Origin: Paraglaciecola arctica BSs20135
Lineage (GTDB): Bacteria; Pseudomonadota; Gammaproteobacteria; Enterobacterales; Alteromonadaceae
DNA: 64,000 bases
Assembly: GCF_000314995.1 (NCBI RefSeq)
Contig: NZ_BAEO01000021.1
Span: 1 to 64,000 of the forward strand
Reading direction: 5' to 3'
Each line of letters starts with the position of its first letter. Within the stretch, counting starts at the first letter, position 1. The notes below the pieces were generated by a model. That model searched no databases. It saw nothing but the letters and a program-made list of their open reading frames with translations, and had not been told where the DNA came from. Both the position numbers and the translations under genes were made by a program. Of the stretch, positions 1 to 8,379 are shown one piece after another.

Positions 1-121
1 CGAACAACACTTCAGCACAGCAGTAGGTAGTGAGCATATGTTGCAACAATTCAAACATCATACAGACCATCAACGAATACGAGGGATGGCAAAGGCCAGA
101 GTTTTACTTCAATCCGCCTAA
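1..121 (+). CDS. C-terminal end of a truncated protein, unknown
   Basis: An open frame entered from the left edge (codons in phase with base 2) runs 39 residues to a TAA at 119-121. The tail is basic and His/Gln-rich and ends in a short helix-like stretch (AKARVLLQSA). I cannot name a family. It could equally be an accidental open frame, since nothing upstream is visible. Confidence 0.3.
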   Translation, partial: EQHFSTAVGSEHMLQQFKHHTDHQRIRGMAKARVLLQSA

Positions 122-326
122 ATATTTAAGTATCATCCAACCTAAATGTTCCTAGCTCAACGAGCTCTGAACATGCTGCCTGCAATTTGAAATGAAGACC
201 TATTTAACGGTATGTTTTAGGCTAGAATCCACACAATTTCGATTTCATCATATTAAAACCCAATGAATGAAAAAATACAGATCATTTTGTACTTGTTGAT
301 TAGGCTATGCTTGGGTACGTTATTAC

Positions 327-383
327 TTTGGGTGTCAAGGTTGGCTTTGGGTGTCAAGGTTGGCTTTGGGTGTCTAGGTTGGC
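327..383. repeat. Three tandem copies of a 19-bp repeat
   Basis: The 19-mer TTTGGGTGTCAAGGTTGGC occurs three times head to tail (327-345, 346-364, 365-383). The third copy has one change (TCAAGG to TCTAGG). It lies in the 390-bp gene-free stretch 122-511, about 130 bp ahead of the XRE regulator gene. The rest of that stretch is AT-rich with no recognisable gene. The repeat could be a multi-copy binding site for the adjacent regulator or a simple slippage product. Confidence 0.85.
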
Positions 384-511
384 TCTTTTCAGCATGAGGC
401 ATTAATGCACACTCATAATTTCGGTAAATATTTAACGCTGTTTTAGTAGACTTTAGATAGATGAAAATTTATCATTCGACTTTACAGAATTAGGTTGAGA
501 TATCACTTAAA

Positions 512-826
512 ATGGGAAGACGTAATAAAATCAGCGGCGCTTTACTCAAAGCGATGAGAAAAGAAGCTGATTTCACACAGGGGCAGCTCGGAGCGCGTAT
601 CGGCATAAGCCGCGAGACGGTATCGGCTATCGAAAACGAAAAGCCTGAAGCCATAAATGCGATTGGTGCGGAAGTTATTTCTATGTGGCACATTGTCTGT
701 AAACAAGGTGTATCAAGCGATACTCGAACAGAGTTTTTTGGGCATGTAATGAAATATTTTGGATTTTCTGAGCAAAATCTTATTAATATGGCGAAAAAGT
801 TATCACGTTCCGATAAACAGGATTAA
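512..826 (+). CDS. XRE-family helix-turn-helix regulator
   Basis: A 104-residue protein with an N-terminal Cro/C1-type helix-turn-helix at about residues 8-45: the stretch FTQGQLGARIGISRETVSAI followed by EN is the classic helix 2/turn/helix 3 pattern. The remainder is a short helical tail with no effector domain, so it probably acts as a dimeric DNA-binding protein or the antitoxin-like half of a pair. The next gene starts 47 bp downstream on the same strand and encodes an integral membrane protein, suggesting co-transcription. No Shine-Dalgarno is obvious before the ATG. A set of 19-bp tandem repeats lies upstream and is a plausible target. The specific role is unknown. Confidence 0.8.
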   Translation: MGRRNKISGALLKAMRKEADFTQGQLGARIGISRETVSAIENEKPEAINAIGAEVISMWHIVCKQGVSSDTRTEFFGHVMKYFGFSEQNLINMAKKLSRSDKQD

Positions 827-873
827 CCATTATTTTAAAGCGTTTATTTGATGCGGGAGGTGGGCCAGCCTCA

Positions 874-1584
874 ATGGGCGTCAAATACTACTTTCACAAA
901 ACTCTATTCTTCTTAACGACACCAGTGCTAGCGGTGTTGCTTTACTTTTATGGTGCTACCCCAGAGCATTTCGACAATATTTATATTGCGGCGCTGTGTT
1001 TGAGCTGCATATTTTGTTGGACTGATAAAGATACATTGGGCGCGCTGGTCATCTTGTTAGGATACTGGTTAGGCTCTAAAGCCTTATACTTTGTCCCTGA
1101 TACTTGGCAGTATTGGTTTGTGATTTACGGCTTAGGTATTGGACTATCATGTTATTACTTTCATCACATCACCGCGAAAATCACTCTCATTATTGTACTT
1201 TATAGCATTGTTGCCGAATGCTTGTGGTGGTATCAAGGGTATGCGAATAAGCCAGAGATTCACTACGTGGTAGGATTGCTTGCCATTACAGTGTGGGCGA
1301 GACAGCTTTTATTTAACCGCGTCCTTATTGCCCATGAGTATTTTAAATACACATCTGGCAAGACAGGGCTTGATACGCATATAGGCGGTATCCTTTATTT
1401 TTACTTTGGATTAGTCTTATTGATGGCACTGGAATATTTTGTCAGACATGTAGGTGGATTTACGGATGTCACTACTATTTATTATCTGTTTACACCTATA
1501 TCAAATGTTATTTCAGGTATAACACTCGCCGTCATTTATATGCATTTTTTCAATAATCAATCGAAAAAACACCTTTCTGCGTAA
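874..1584 (+). CDS. Integral membrane protein, unknown function
   Basis: A 236-residue, very hydrophobic protein with about seven predicted membrane segments (roughly residues 10-25, 33-47, 50-68, 77-92, 98-115, 129-145, 170-190, 203-225) separated by short loops. I do not recognise a family. The ATG is preceded by a strong GGGAGG ribosome site (855-860), which supports this start. It sits just behind the XRE regulator and is probably in the same transcript. Small XRE regulator/membrane protein pairs are common in Gammaproteobacteria, but without conserved residues to point to I assign no function. Confidence 0.7.
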   Translation: MGVKYYFHKTLFFLTTPVLAVLLYFYGATPEHFDNIYIAALCLSCIFCWTDKDTLGALVILLGYWLGSKALYFVPDTWQYWFVIYGLGIGLSCYYFHHITAKITLIIVLYSIVAECLWWYQGYANKPEIHYVVGLLAITVWARQLLFNRVLIAHEYFKYTSGKTGLDTHIGGILYFYFGLVLLMALEYFVRHVGGFTDVTTIYYLFTPISNVISGITLAVIYMHFFNNQSKKHLSA

Positions 1585-1634
1585 GTTCATCCCTCTTTAA
1601 TTCGTGCGTTTTTAACATATGGCATAATGCCAGC

Positions 1635-1658
1635 TAGTGTGAAAATCCTTTCACACTA
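1635..1658. promoter_or_regulatory. Perfect inverted repeat before the small exported peptide gene
   Basis: Ten-base arms (TAGTGTGAAA and TTTCACACTA) flank a 4-base ATCC centre, ending 25 bp before the small ORF at 1683. The arms are AT-rich and no T-run follows, so an operator is more likely than a terminator for the preceding gene. The binding protein is unknown. Confidence 0.45.
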
Positions 1659-1682
1659 TTCACTATGTTAGGAATGTAAATC

Positions 1683-1841
1683 ATGAAAAAATCTAAATTG
1701 CTTATCGCCTCTATCGTTATATCTTTCGCTTTGACTTCAGCCTCGACTATCGCTGGCCCTGGTGTTAAAAAGCCGCCTCAAGCTGCTAAAGTTGTAGCGT
1801 CTTCATTTTCACCTTTGGCTCTTAGTGGGTTTGCCCGCTAA
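1683..1841 (+). CDS. Small exported peptide (52 aa)
   Basis: ATG at 1683 with a TAGGAA ribosome site 8 bp upstream opens a 52-codon frame. The product has a clear signal peptide: basic start (MKKSK), hydrophobic core (LLIASIVISFAL) and a small-residue cleavage region (TSASTIA) that would release a 27-29-residue peptide starting near GPGVKKPPQ. The mature part is basic, Pro/Ala-rich and lacks cysteine. A hairpin with GGGGAAA/TTTCCCC arms follows 30 bp after the stop. The gene structure is convincing but the family is unknown; a secreted peptide or a fragment of a larger envelope protein are both possible. Confidence 0.6.
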   Translation: MKKSKLLIASIVISFALTSASTIAGPGVKKPPQAAKVVASSFSPLALSGFAR

Positions 1842-1869
1842 TTTTGTAGAAAGATAAAACAGTATCTAA

Positions 1870-1888
1870 GGGGGAAAGCTTTTCCCCT
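1870..1888 (+). terminator. Probable terminator after the small exported peptide
   Basis: Seven-base arms GGGGAAA (1871-1877) and TTTCCCC (1881-1887) around a GCT loop, followed by TGTTT. It lies 30 bp behind the stop of the small peptide gene. The T-tract is weak. Confidence 0.45.
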
Positions 1889-1937
1889 GTTTCCAATCAC
1901 CTTGGTGTTTTTCAAGCACTCTATTCTAGCGGAAATA

Positions 1938-2099
1938 CCCCGATATGCCCGTTATTTTGTTTTAAGAAGGCCGGTCTTGTTTGCTCAACATCCAGAAAAA
2001 TAGCACCCAACCCAGAAGGGCTTTACTGCAGAATGGACAATACATGATTATGAGGGTTTTAGTGTTGTATCAATATCTGAATATCAAGGTCTAGAATAG
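1938..2099 (+). pseudogene. ArdA-like antirestriction protein relic
   Basis: One reading frame, interrupted by a TAG at 2001-2003 and closed by a TAG at 2097-2099, ends in AEWTIHDYEGF and then SISEY. This resembles the conserved core of ArdA antirestriction proteins (EEW-IHDYEGF followed by an SEY motif). No start codon, ribosome site or downstream ArdA domain remains. ArdA is usually carried by mobile elements, so this may mark a decayed insertion. The match rests on my memory of the motif, and the stretch is short. Confidence 0.35.
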
Positions 2100-2104
2100 A
2101 CACA

Positions 2105-3529
2105 CTAATAACCTAAGGACACTGAAAGTGCTAACAATACAATCGCAATGGCTATATACAGCAACCACAAAGGGAATATAAATTTGGCCCAATCTGACCA
2201 GGCTATTTTTGCCGTTGCTAAATAGGCTAATAAGGTTCCAGAGGTGGGAGTGAGTATATTTGTGATGCCGTTGCCAAACAAAAAGGCATTTAAAGTGGTT
2301 TGTGCCGAAACACCAGACAATTGTCCAATGGGCCCCATAATTGGCATGCTAACCGCTGCCTGACCAGAGGTTGATGGGATTAAAAAGTCTAAGGTTAATT
2401 GCGAGAAAAACATGCCTATCGCGGATAAGGTTGGATTATTATCACCAATAGTTGAGACTAAACCGTGTACCACTGAATCAAGAATTTTTCCTTCTTCTAA
2501 ACAAACTGCTACGGCAGATGCAATGCCAATTAAAAAACTCGCGAGTAACACTTTTTTCATACCACTAACAAAGGCATTGGCGGCGTTATTGGCACCTATG
2601 CCACTCACAAAAGCCAATAAGATACACACCCCTATGTAATAGGCTGACAATGCATGATGTTTCCAATGCCATTGATTAGAGGCATACACTAAAAATCCTA
2701 TACTTAAAGCTAAAATACTCAGCATTAAGCTATGGCGCACAGATAACTTATCTGCAGAAAAATGAATCGCCACATCTTTAACATAACCACTTCTGCGCAC
2801 CATCAACAATACAAACAGTATGCCGACGACCAAAAATACTAAATAGAAATAAAAGCGAATGCTGGCTCCGCTAAATATTTGTAGGCCGAGTAATGGCTGG
2901 GCAATAGTCAGGGGTAAAGGATTAGTCACCGATGACAAATACCCGGCTTTAACTGCTACTGCAACTATGGAAAACCCAATCATATTAGACATACCTAAAC
3001 GATTGGCCATGGCCACCATAATCGGGATCACCAATAAATATTCAGAGGCTAATCCTAAAAATGTACTGCCAGCGGAAAAAACCGTCATTAAAACAATAAC
3101 CAGCAGATAAATATTGCCATTCACTAAACTCAGCAGGCGCTCCAACCCTGCATCAATAGCACCTGACTTAGTTAAAATACCAAATAAGCCACCTATTATC
3201 AGCACCATAAAAATCAAACCTGCACCGCGCTCCAAGCCTTCTGGAATGGTGAGTAAAAGGCCGATTAAGCTAACTGGTTGTGCGCTGTTTTCATCGTCAA
3301 TAGTATGAGTATTAAAAAGATTCGACAATGAACTGTCTTTGTCCAAAGTCTGGTAGCTATTAGGAACAACTAATTTGCCTTCCCGTTGATAGCTACCAGA
3401 GTCAACAACATAGGTTAAAAACATCGCAAACAATAAAATGCCAAGCAAAATAATGATTGGATTAATTGTTTTATGCTCAGGGATCGCTTTAACAACATTT
3501 TCCTCGGGACTATCGCTATTTTGTGACAT
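2105..3529 (-). CDS. YfcC-family membrane permease
   Basis: A 474-residue polytopic protein of the YfcC/DcuC-like carrier family (ion transporter superfamily; E. coli YfcC is about 500 residues). It has around 12 membrane segments, a first helix starting near residue 24 (PIIILLGILLFAMFLTYVV), and the re-entrant, Gly/Ser-rich loops usual in this group (STSGQAAVSMPIMGP near residue 385; TPTSGTLLAYL near 430). Members are thought to move amino acids, peptides or dicarboxylates. The N-formylglutamate amidohydrolase-like gene lies 37 bp upstream and the TonB receptor further up, so all three probably serve uptake and use of one substrate. The ATG has an AGAGAAA ribosome site. Substrate unknown. 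Confidence 0.8.
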   Translation of the reverse strand: MSQNSDSPEENVVKAIPEHKTINPIIILLGILLFAMFLTYVVDSGSYQREGKLVVPNSYQTLDKDSSLSNLFNTHTIDDENSAQPVSLIGLLLTIPEGLERGAGLIFMVLIIGGLFGILTKSGAIDAGLERLLSLVNGNIYLLVIVLMTVFSAGSTFLGLASEYLLVIPIMVAMANRLGMSNMIGFSIVAVAVKAGYLSSVTNPLPLTIAQPLLGLQIFSGASIRFYFYLVFLVVGILFVLLMVRRSGYVKDVAIHFSADKLSVRHSLMLSILALSIGFLVYASNQWHWKHHALSAYYIGVCILLAFVSGIGANNAANAFVSGMKKVLLASFLIGIASAVAVCLEEGKILDSVVHGLVSTIGDNNPTLSAIGMFFSQLTLDFLIPSTSGQAAVSMPIMGPIGQLSGVSAQTTLNAFLFGNGITNILTPTSGTLLAYLATAKIAWSDWAKFIFPLWLLYIAIAIVLLALSVSLGY

Positions 3530-3566
3530 ATTTTTCTCTACATTAACTGCGGTTATTTAAGCAAAG

Positions 3567-4409
3567 TTAAACTTGGCTTGATACATATTCAGCGATTTTA
3601 GCTGACACCCAATTTAAGTCAGCTTGAAAGCTAGTGAAGTTTGCATTTGGAGTAAAGCTGAGTTCATTCATATACAAATTACGATTAACTTCAATCTGCA
3701 TACTATGACGATTATTTGCTACCTCCGCATAATGTGTCACCAGATAACCTCCTTTGTATGGCGTATTGCGCACCACTTTATAGCCCCGTTCTATAAATGC
3801 GTCTTCAATAACCTGTACAAATTCCGCACTGGCACTGGTTCCGTCGTTATCGCCCAAAATGATGTCGGGCCTTAACAGCCCACTGTCAATATTCATTCTA
3901 TTGCCGCGGGATTTCATTGAATGGCAATCAATATGCCAAACGCCACCATGTGTTTGATGCAGCGCATCTAATGTTTGCATCAAGGCATTGTGGTAGGGGT
4001 AATAATAATGATCTAAGCGAGTTTGTATTTGTGCCTGGCTTAGAGTGGTGTCGTAGATAGGTACATCAGGCAAAACCATGCGCCTAATGAGTCCCATGCC
4101 TCTGTCGCTGTATTTGGTAGGTTGACAGTAATCCCAAGCTTTATCGAGCAATACCGGATCGATGTCGTTTGGAGCACGATTTAAATCAACATACATTCTG
4201 GATATATTGGCTAACAATAAATAGGCATTTTGGTCTACCACACCTTGCCAAAGCTCACCTACAAAGGCGTCCCAGCCAGTCTTTAAATCTTGGTTACTAA
4301 CTTTGCTTACAAAGTCAGCTGGGAAAACATCACCGCTGTGGGGCGAGTCAAACACTAAAGGTAAGGCTTGATTTTTTACTGGAGAAATAAGGGTATAAGG
4401 TAAAGTCAT
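3567..4409 (-). CDS. N-formylglutamate amidohydrolase-like enzyme
   Basis: A 280-residue protein of the N-formylglutamate deformylase (HutG/FGase) family, which hydrolyses N-formyl-L-glutamate to formate and glutamate in one branch of histidine degradation. Visible signatures are DSPHSG at residues 22-27, the acidic/Arg stretch MYVDLNRAPNDIDP (72-85), WHIDCHSM (158-165) and IEVNRNLYM near the C-terminus. The length matches the family. A GGAAG ribosome site precedes the ATG. No other hut gene is nearby; it sits between a TonB receptor and a YfcC permease. It may therefore deformylate another N-acyl amino acid brought in by that transport set rather than serve histidine breakdown. Confidence 0.85.
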   Translation of the reverse strand: MTLPYTLISPVKNQALPLVFDSPHSGDVFPADFVSKVSNQDLKTGWDAFVGELWQGVVDQNAYLLLANISRMYVDLNRAPNDIDPVLLDKAWDYCQPTKYSDRGMGLIRRMVLPDVPIYDTTLSQAQIQTRLDHYYYPYHNALMQTLDALHQTHGGVWHIDCHSMKSRGNRMNIDSGLLRPDIILGDNDGTSASAEFVQVIEDAFIERGYKVVRNTPYKGGYLVTHYAEVANNRHSMQIEVNRNLYMNELSFTPNANFTSFQADLNWVSAKIAEYVSSQV

Positions 4410-4430
4410 TCTAAGCTTCCGCGAAAGATA

Positions 4431-4463
4431 AAAAGCAAGTAGCTTGCCCTAGAGCAAGCTACT
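4431..4463 (-). terminator. Rho-independent terminator after the TonB receptor gene
   Basis: On the minus strand, arms AGTAGCTTG and CAAGCTACT (9 bp, perfect) are followed by TTGCTTTTTATC. It lies between the receptor stop (4482) and the amidohydrolase start (4409), so the two downstream genes may be expressed at a lower level by read-through or from their own promoter. Confidence 0.75.
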
Positions 4464-4481
4464 GACACGCAAGTCCTACCT

Positions 4482-7196
4482 TTAAAAATCGTAGTTCAAC
4501 TGCAGATACATAAAACGGCCAATGGCGTTATAGGTATTTTGGTCGAAGTTGATATTAGTGTTAGTCAAAGACACAGGTGGCTGTTTATCGGTAATGTTGT
4601 TAATACCGATTTTAGTTTTTAGACCATTATTAAAATCATAACCACCGGACACATTATGATAAGTGACTGAGTTAATAGGTAGGGCTTCACTGTTGAAGAT
4701 TTCAGTGGTTTCGCCAATTAAACGGGCACTATAAGCAGCAGACCATTGGTCTCGTTTCCATCGCGCACTGAGGCTGCTGCGCCATTCAGGATAAGACTCA
4801 CGAGAGGCAGCAGTACCCACTTTATCCACAGACTGAGTAGTACCATCTGATAAGGTAGACACTTCGGTAAATTCCCTTAACTTAGAGAAATTTGCACTAA
4901 AATCCCATTTCCCCGTGTCATTGTTAATACTGTAATGCATCACCACATCCATACCAGCCACTGTGGTGCTGTTTAAGTTTACTGGGCCATCAATAAGGTC
5001 GAGGATTTCACCCGATGCACTGCGACTTATCACGCCGCAGTTTTTGTTTTTAAAGGCGCATAAATCAAGGATGTTTTGGGCACCGAATACACTGATAGTG
5101 TCGTTGATCTCAATATCATACCAATCAACAGTAATACTAAAATCATCGATAAATTCAGGTAAATAAACAAAACCAAAAGAGACATTTTCTGAAGTTTCCG
5201 GTGTTAGTAATTTATTCCCCCCAGTAGTGATAGGAATATTACTATTCTCTTGCACATAATCACTAGGTACAGCAACACAACCAGGCAATTGATTATTTGC
5301 AGCACAAGGATCGTTAACGGCGATAAAGGTTGCTCTTTGACCTTCAAATAATTCTAAAATTGATGGTGCTCTAAAACCTTCGGCCCAAGTCGCTCGAAGT
5401 GACAACCCAGCGGTAGGGCTATATATCAAACCAGCCTTACTGTTAGTGGTAGTGCCAAAGGTGCTGTAGTCTGAAAAACGACTCGCCAAACTCAACTCAA
5501 GATTCTTAACCATAGGCTGGTCAGCCAATAAAGGAATACTTAACTCAACATAGGCCTCGGTTAGATCATATTCACCTTTTGTACCTAAACGAGGTGCTGA
5601 AGATGTGGTGCGATAACTATTAACTCTAGGATCAGCGTTAACGTAATTATCTGAAACATCTAGGCCTTTTTCTTTACGATATTCAATACCCGCAGCAACA
5701 GCTAACTCTCCGGCAGGTAACTCATAAAGACTGCCCGTAACGTTAAACGTAAAGTCTAGTTGTTGTGCTTTGTTATTATCCCGAGCGGTAAAGTTTACAT
5801 AATCGACCATTTCTTGGGTTAATGGATTAAAAAGATTGACCGCTACACAACCCGCGGCCAAATCACTCACATTAGCCCCAATACCTGTGGTGTCGCATGC
5901 TCTTAATCCCAATGCCAGTTTATCTAAATCCATTTGATTGTTGGATATAAATTCACCCTCGTTTTGTGCCCAAGATAAAAAGCTATCCCAACTCCAATCA
6001 TTGCCAAACTCGCCATCTAAACCTAAACCTAAACGCGTTGTTTCTACGTTTTGTTCATTTACCCGCAAACCGTTTTCATTGAAAAAAGTAGTATGTCTAA
6101 AATCAGAGCCAGAAAACTCCACACCAAATGGATTAACGGCAGCATTGTCAGGGATGATAAATCCTCGAGAGCCTTGAATAGAAGACAAAGAAGCAGAAAA
6201 TTGTTGATCAGAAATACGCTTATTGTATAAAGCTTCAATTTTTAAAGTTGCGAAGTCGAATGGCACCACACCTTGAGCATAAAGTGAAAAACGTTCGCTT
6301 GGACCAACCACATAGTTATCGGCATAACGGTTGTATTTATCATCAGAGGTAACCCCACGCCAAGCATTAATATCACTGCCGTTACTACCGGGATCTCGTG
6401 TAATTCCACCTGATGGGATAGTAAAATCCATCACATTTTCTAATGAACTTTCTCTAAACAAGCCTTCAGGTGTACCTGTGGCTAAACCATTAAGAGGTAT
6501 AGCAGTAAGCTCTCTGTCTTGAGTATAAATAGGTTTTTGATCTGAATAACTAGCCGCAACCATAAAGTTACTGTCGCCGAAATCCTTGCCCCACAAAACA
6601 TCAATATTAGCGGTTTCTTTATCGCCTTCAGACGACTCACCGTAATAAGTTTTAATGCTGGTACCCACAAAATCTGAGTGAGTATAAATATTGACTACGC
6701 CGGCAATGGCATCAGCACCATAAATAGCGGTAGCCCCATCTTGTAACACTTCCACTCTTTTAACTATCGCTTGTGGAATAGTATTCATATCCACAAAATC
6801 ACGGAAACCTCGAGTACCTGCGCCATTAACCCAGCGATGACCGTTAACTAGCACTAATGAACGGTTGTCACCAAGGTTACGTAAATTAATACTACTTGAA
6901 CCATGGCTAGTACCCGCCGAACCATTACCATTTAAACTAGAGCCAACCGAAGGCAGCTCTTGCAATATATCCCCTAAGGAGATCACACCATTCTGGTTCA
7001 AGTCTTCAAAATCAAAACTTTGTACCGGGCTTGGCGTTTCACTTTGACGTTTAATTCTAGAGCCTGTTATCGAAATAACTTCAGAATTGTCTTCTGCTTG
7101 CTGAGTGTCGGCATCTTGCGCTAGTGTCGCAGTAACATAGCAAGAACTTAAAACTGCCAAAGCGATGACTGATATTTTAAATGAGCGTGTCTTCAT
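4482..7196 (-). CDS. TonB-dependent outer-membrane receptor
   Basis: A 904-residue receptor with a signal peptide (hydrophobic core ISVIALAVLSS, cleavage near TLAQ), a TonB-box/plug entry VISITGSRIKRQSETPSP, plug motifs (LVLVNGHRWVNGAG, ADAIAGVVNI), and a long beta-barrel ending in the aromatic MYLQLNYDF. Such receptors import siderophores, vitamins or large organic substrates using the proton motive force; the iron-independent neighbours (amidohydrolase, YfcC permease) suggest a nitrogenous organic substrate. An ATG at 7196 preceded by GTGGAC is chosen over a GTG four codons upstream. Divergent from the LysR gene at 7327, its likely regulator. Substrate not deducible. Confidence 0.9.
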   Translation of the reverse strand: MKTRSFKISVIALAVLSSCYVTATLAQDADTQQAEDNSEVISITGSRIKRQSETPSPVQSFDFEDLNQNGVISLGDILQELPSVGSSLNGNGSAGTSHGSSSINLRNLGDNRSLVLVNGHRWVNGAGTRGFRDFVDMNTIPQAIVKRVEVLQDGATAIYGADAIAGVVNIYTHSDFVGTSIKTYYGESSEGDKETANIDVLWGKDFGDSNFMVAASYSDQKPIYTQDRELTAIPLNGLATGTPEGLFRESSLENVMDFTIPSGGITRDPGSNGSDINAWRGVTSDDKYNRYADNYVVGPSERFSLYAQGVVPFDFATLKIEALYNKRISDQQFSASLSSIQGSRGFIIPDNAAVNPFGVEFSGSDFRHTTFFNENGLRVNEQNVETTRLGLGLDGEFGNDWSWDSFLSWAQNEGEFISNNQMDLDKLALGLRACDTTGIGANVSDLAAGCVAVNLFNPLTQEMVDYVNFTARDNNKAQQLDFTFNVTGSLYELPAGELAVAAGIEYRKEKGLDVSDNYVNADPRVNSYRTTSSAPRLGTKGEYDLTEAYVELSIPLLADQPMVKNLELSLASRFSDYSTFGTTTNSKAGLIYSPTAGLSLRATWAEGFRAPSILELFEGQRATFIAVNDPCAANNQLPGCVAVPSDYVQENSNIPITTGGNKLLTPETSENVSFGFVYLPEFIDDFSITVDWYDIEINDTISVFGAQNILDLCAFKNKNCGVISRSASGEILDLIDGPVNLNSTTVAGMDVVMHYSINNDTGKWDFSANFSKLREFTEVSTLSDGTTQSVDKVGTAASRESYPEWRSSLSARWKRDQWSAAYSARLIGETTEIFNSEALPINSVTYHNVSGGYDFNNGLKTKIGINNITDKQPPVSLTNTNINFDQNTYNAIGRFMYLQLNYDF

Positions 7197-7326
7197 GGTT
7201 TTGTCCACTGTTGGTTGTTATTTTTGTGTGATGTAACTTCTTGGGGTTACTTTACAAGCTAAATTAATCCATGCAATATTATATAAATAAGTCATCACTA
7301 CATAACAAACTGTTATAGGTAACCCA

Positions 7327-8247
7327 ATTAACTCAACACCACAAAACCTTAGTTTAAAAAGTTTAGAAGCCTTTAGTGCCATCATTAAAACGGGTTCAGC
7401 CACCGCTGCCGCTAAACAACTTGCCTTAACACAACCAGGGATCAGTCGTTTATTGGCCTTACTCGAAGAGAATATAGGTTTTCAGCTGTTCTACCGTGAA
7501 AAAGGCAGGTTAATCCCAACAGACGAAGCATTAACCTTGATTAAAGAAGTTGATTTAACCCTAATGAGTGTTGACCGAATATCCTTGTTAGCGAACAATA
7601 TTTTTAATTCAAACCTAGGTCAGCTGAGGTTAGTTGCACCCAACAGTTTTATCGCAGGTCCTTTGGCAAATGTTGTTACGGATTTTTTGAAACAGCACCC
7701 TAACGTTAAAATAAGCTTAGATACACATTCGCCAACCAGAGCGCGAGAAATTGTTGCTCATCGCTCAGCCGATTGTGGTTTTATTCAATTGCCAGAAAAT
7801 CATCCGGGTTTAATTTGCCAACATCTTATTAGCAGTAACACAGTCTGTGCAGTATCTAGCGAACATAAACTCGCTAAACACAAAGGACTCACCAGTAAAG
7901 ATTTAGCCGGCGAAGATCTTATTTTACTCGGCCAAGGAAGGTATTCTAGATTGCAAATTGAGAACGTCTTTTTACGCGACAAAATACCCATGAAAGTACG
8001 CTTGGAAACCCATACAGTGGCAATCGCCTGTACCTTTGCGAAACGCAATATTGGCATTGCTATTGTTAATGAAATGCTCGCTAAACAATACGCCAACGAA
8101 GGTTTAGTGCTTATTCCCTTTAGCCCTAAAATTGTACATGAATACGCTTTCATTACCTCAGCACATTCCCCAATGAACAGACTAACTGAAGCATTTTATA
8201 AACACTGTAAAATGTACTTTGACAATATGAATAATAACCAAGGTTAG
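7327..8247 (+). CDS. LysR-family regulator lacking a canonical start codon
   Basis: The frame encodes a full LysR protein of about 306 residues: N-terminal helix-turn-helix (SLEAFSAIIKTGSATAAAKQ, then a TQPGISR recognition helix) and a two-lobe effector domain to TAA at 8245-8247. The first ATG/GTG/TTG in frame is a TTG at 7453, inside the winged helix, which would delete most of the HTH. Between the upstream in-frame stop (7303-7305) and 7453 no ATG, GTG or TTG exists. An ATT at 7327, 8 bases after an AGGT, sits where a LysR start is expected. Either ATT is used (as in infC), an ATG was mutated, or the sequence has an error. Divergent position points to control of the TonB receptor operon. 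Confidence 0.7.
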   Translation: MNSTPQNLSLKSLEAFSAIIKTGSATAAAKQLALTQPGISRLLALLEENIGFQLFYREKGRLIPTDEALTLIKEVDLTLMSVDRISLLANNIFNSNLGQLRLVAPNSFIAGPLANVVTDFLKQHPNVKISLDTHSPTRAREIVAHRSADCGFIQLPENHPGLICQHLISSNTVCAVSSEHKLAKHKGLTSKDLAGEDLILLGQGRYSRLQIENVFLRDKIPMKVRLETHTVAIACTFAKRNIGIAIVNEMLAKQYANEGLVLIPFSPKIVHEYAFITSAHSPMNRLTEAFYKHCKMYFDNMNNNQG

Positions 8248-8347
8248 GGCTATTAAAGTGAAGGATTTAAGTTTATTAAGCTGCAATAAAATAGATGAAT
8301 AGCGGTGCTGTTTCGTTAAATGTTAGAATGTTTGTACGTTATTAAAT

Positions 8348-8374
8348 CGAGCTCAGATTAAATTTCTGAGCTCG
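8348..8374 (-). terminator. Terminator of the methylcitrate operon
   Basis: A perfect 10-bp stem (CGAGCTCAGA / TCTGAGCTCG) with a 7-base loop lies just after the prpF stop on the minus strand and is followed there by ATTTAAT. It also lies downstream of the convergent LysR gene, so it may act in both directions. Confidence 0.65.
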
Positions 8375-8379
8375 GAAGA

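Noticed and set aside
7500-7520. TAATCCCAACA in the LysR gene as a further FadR-type operator
   Set aside because: Its reverse complement matches only 10 of 11 positions and it lies inside a coding region far from the regulon.
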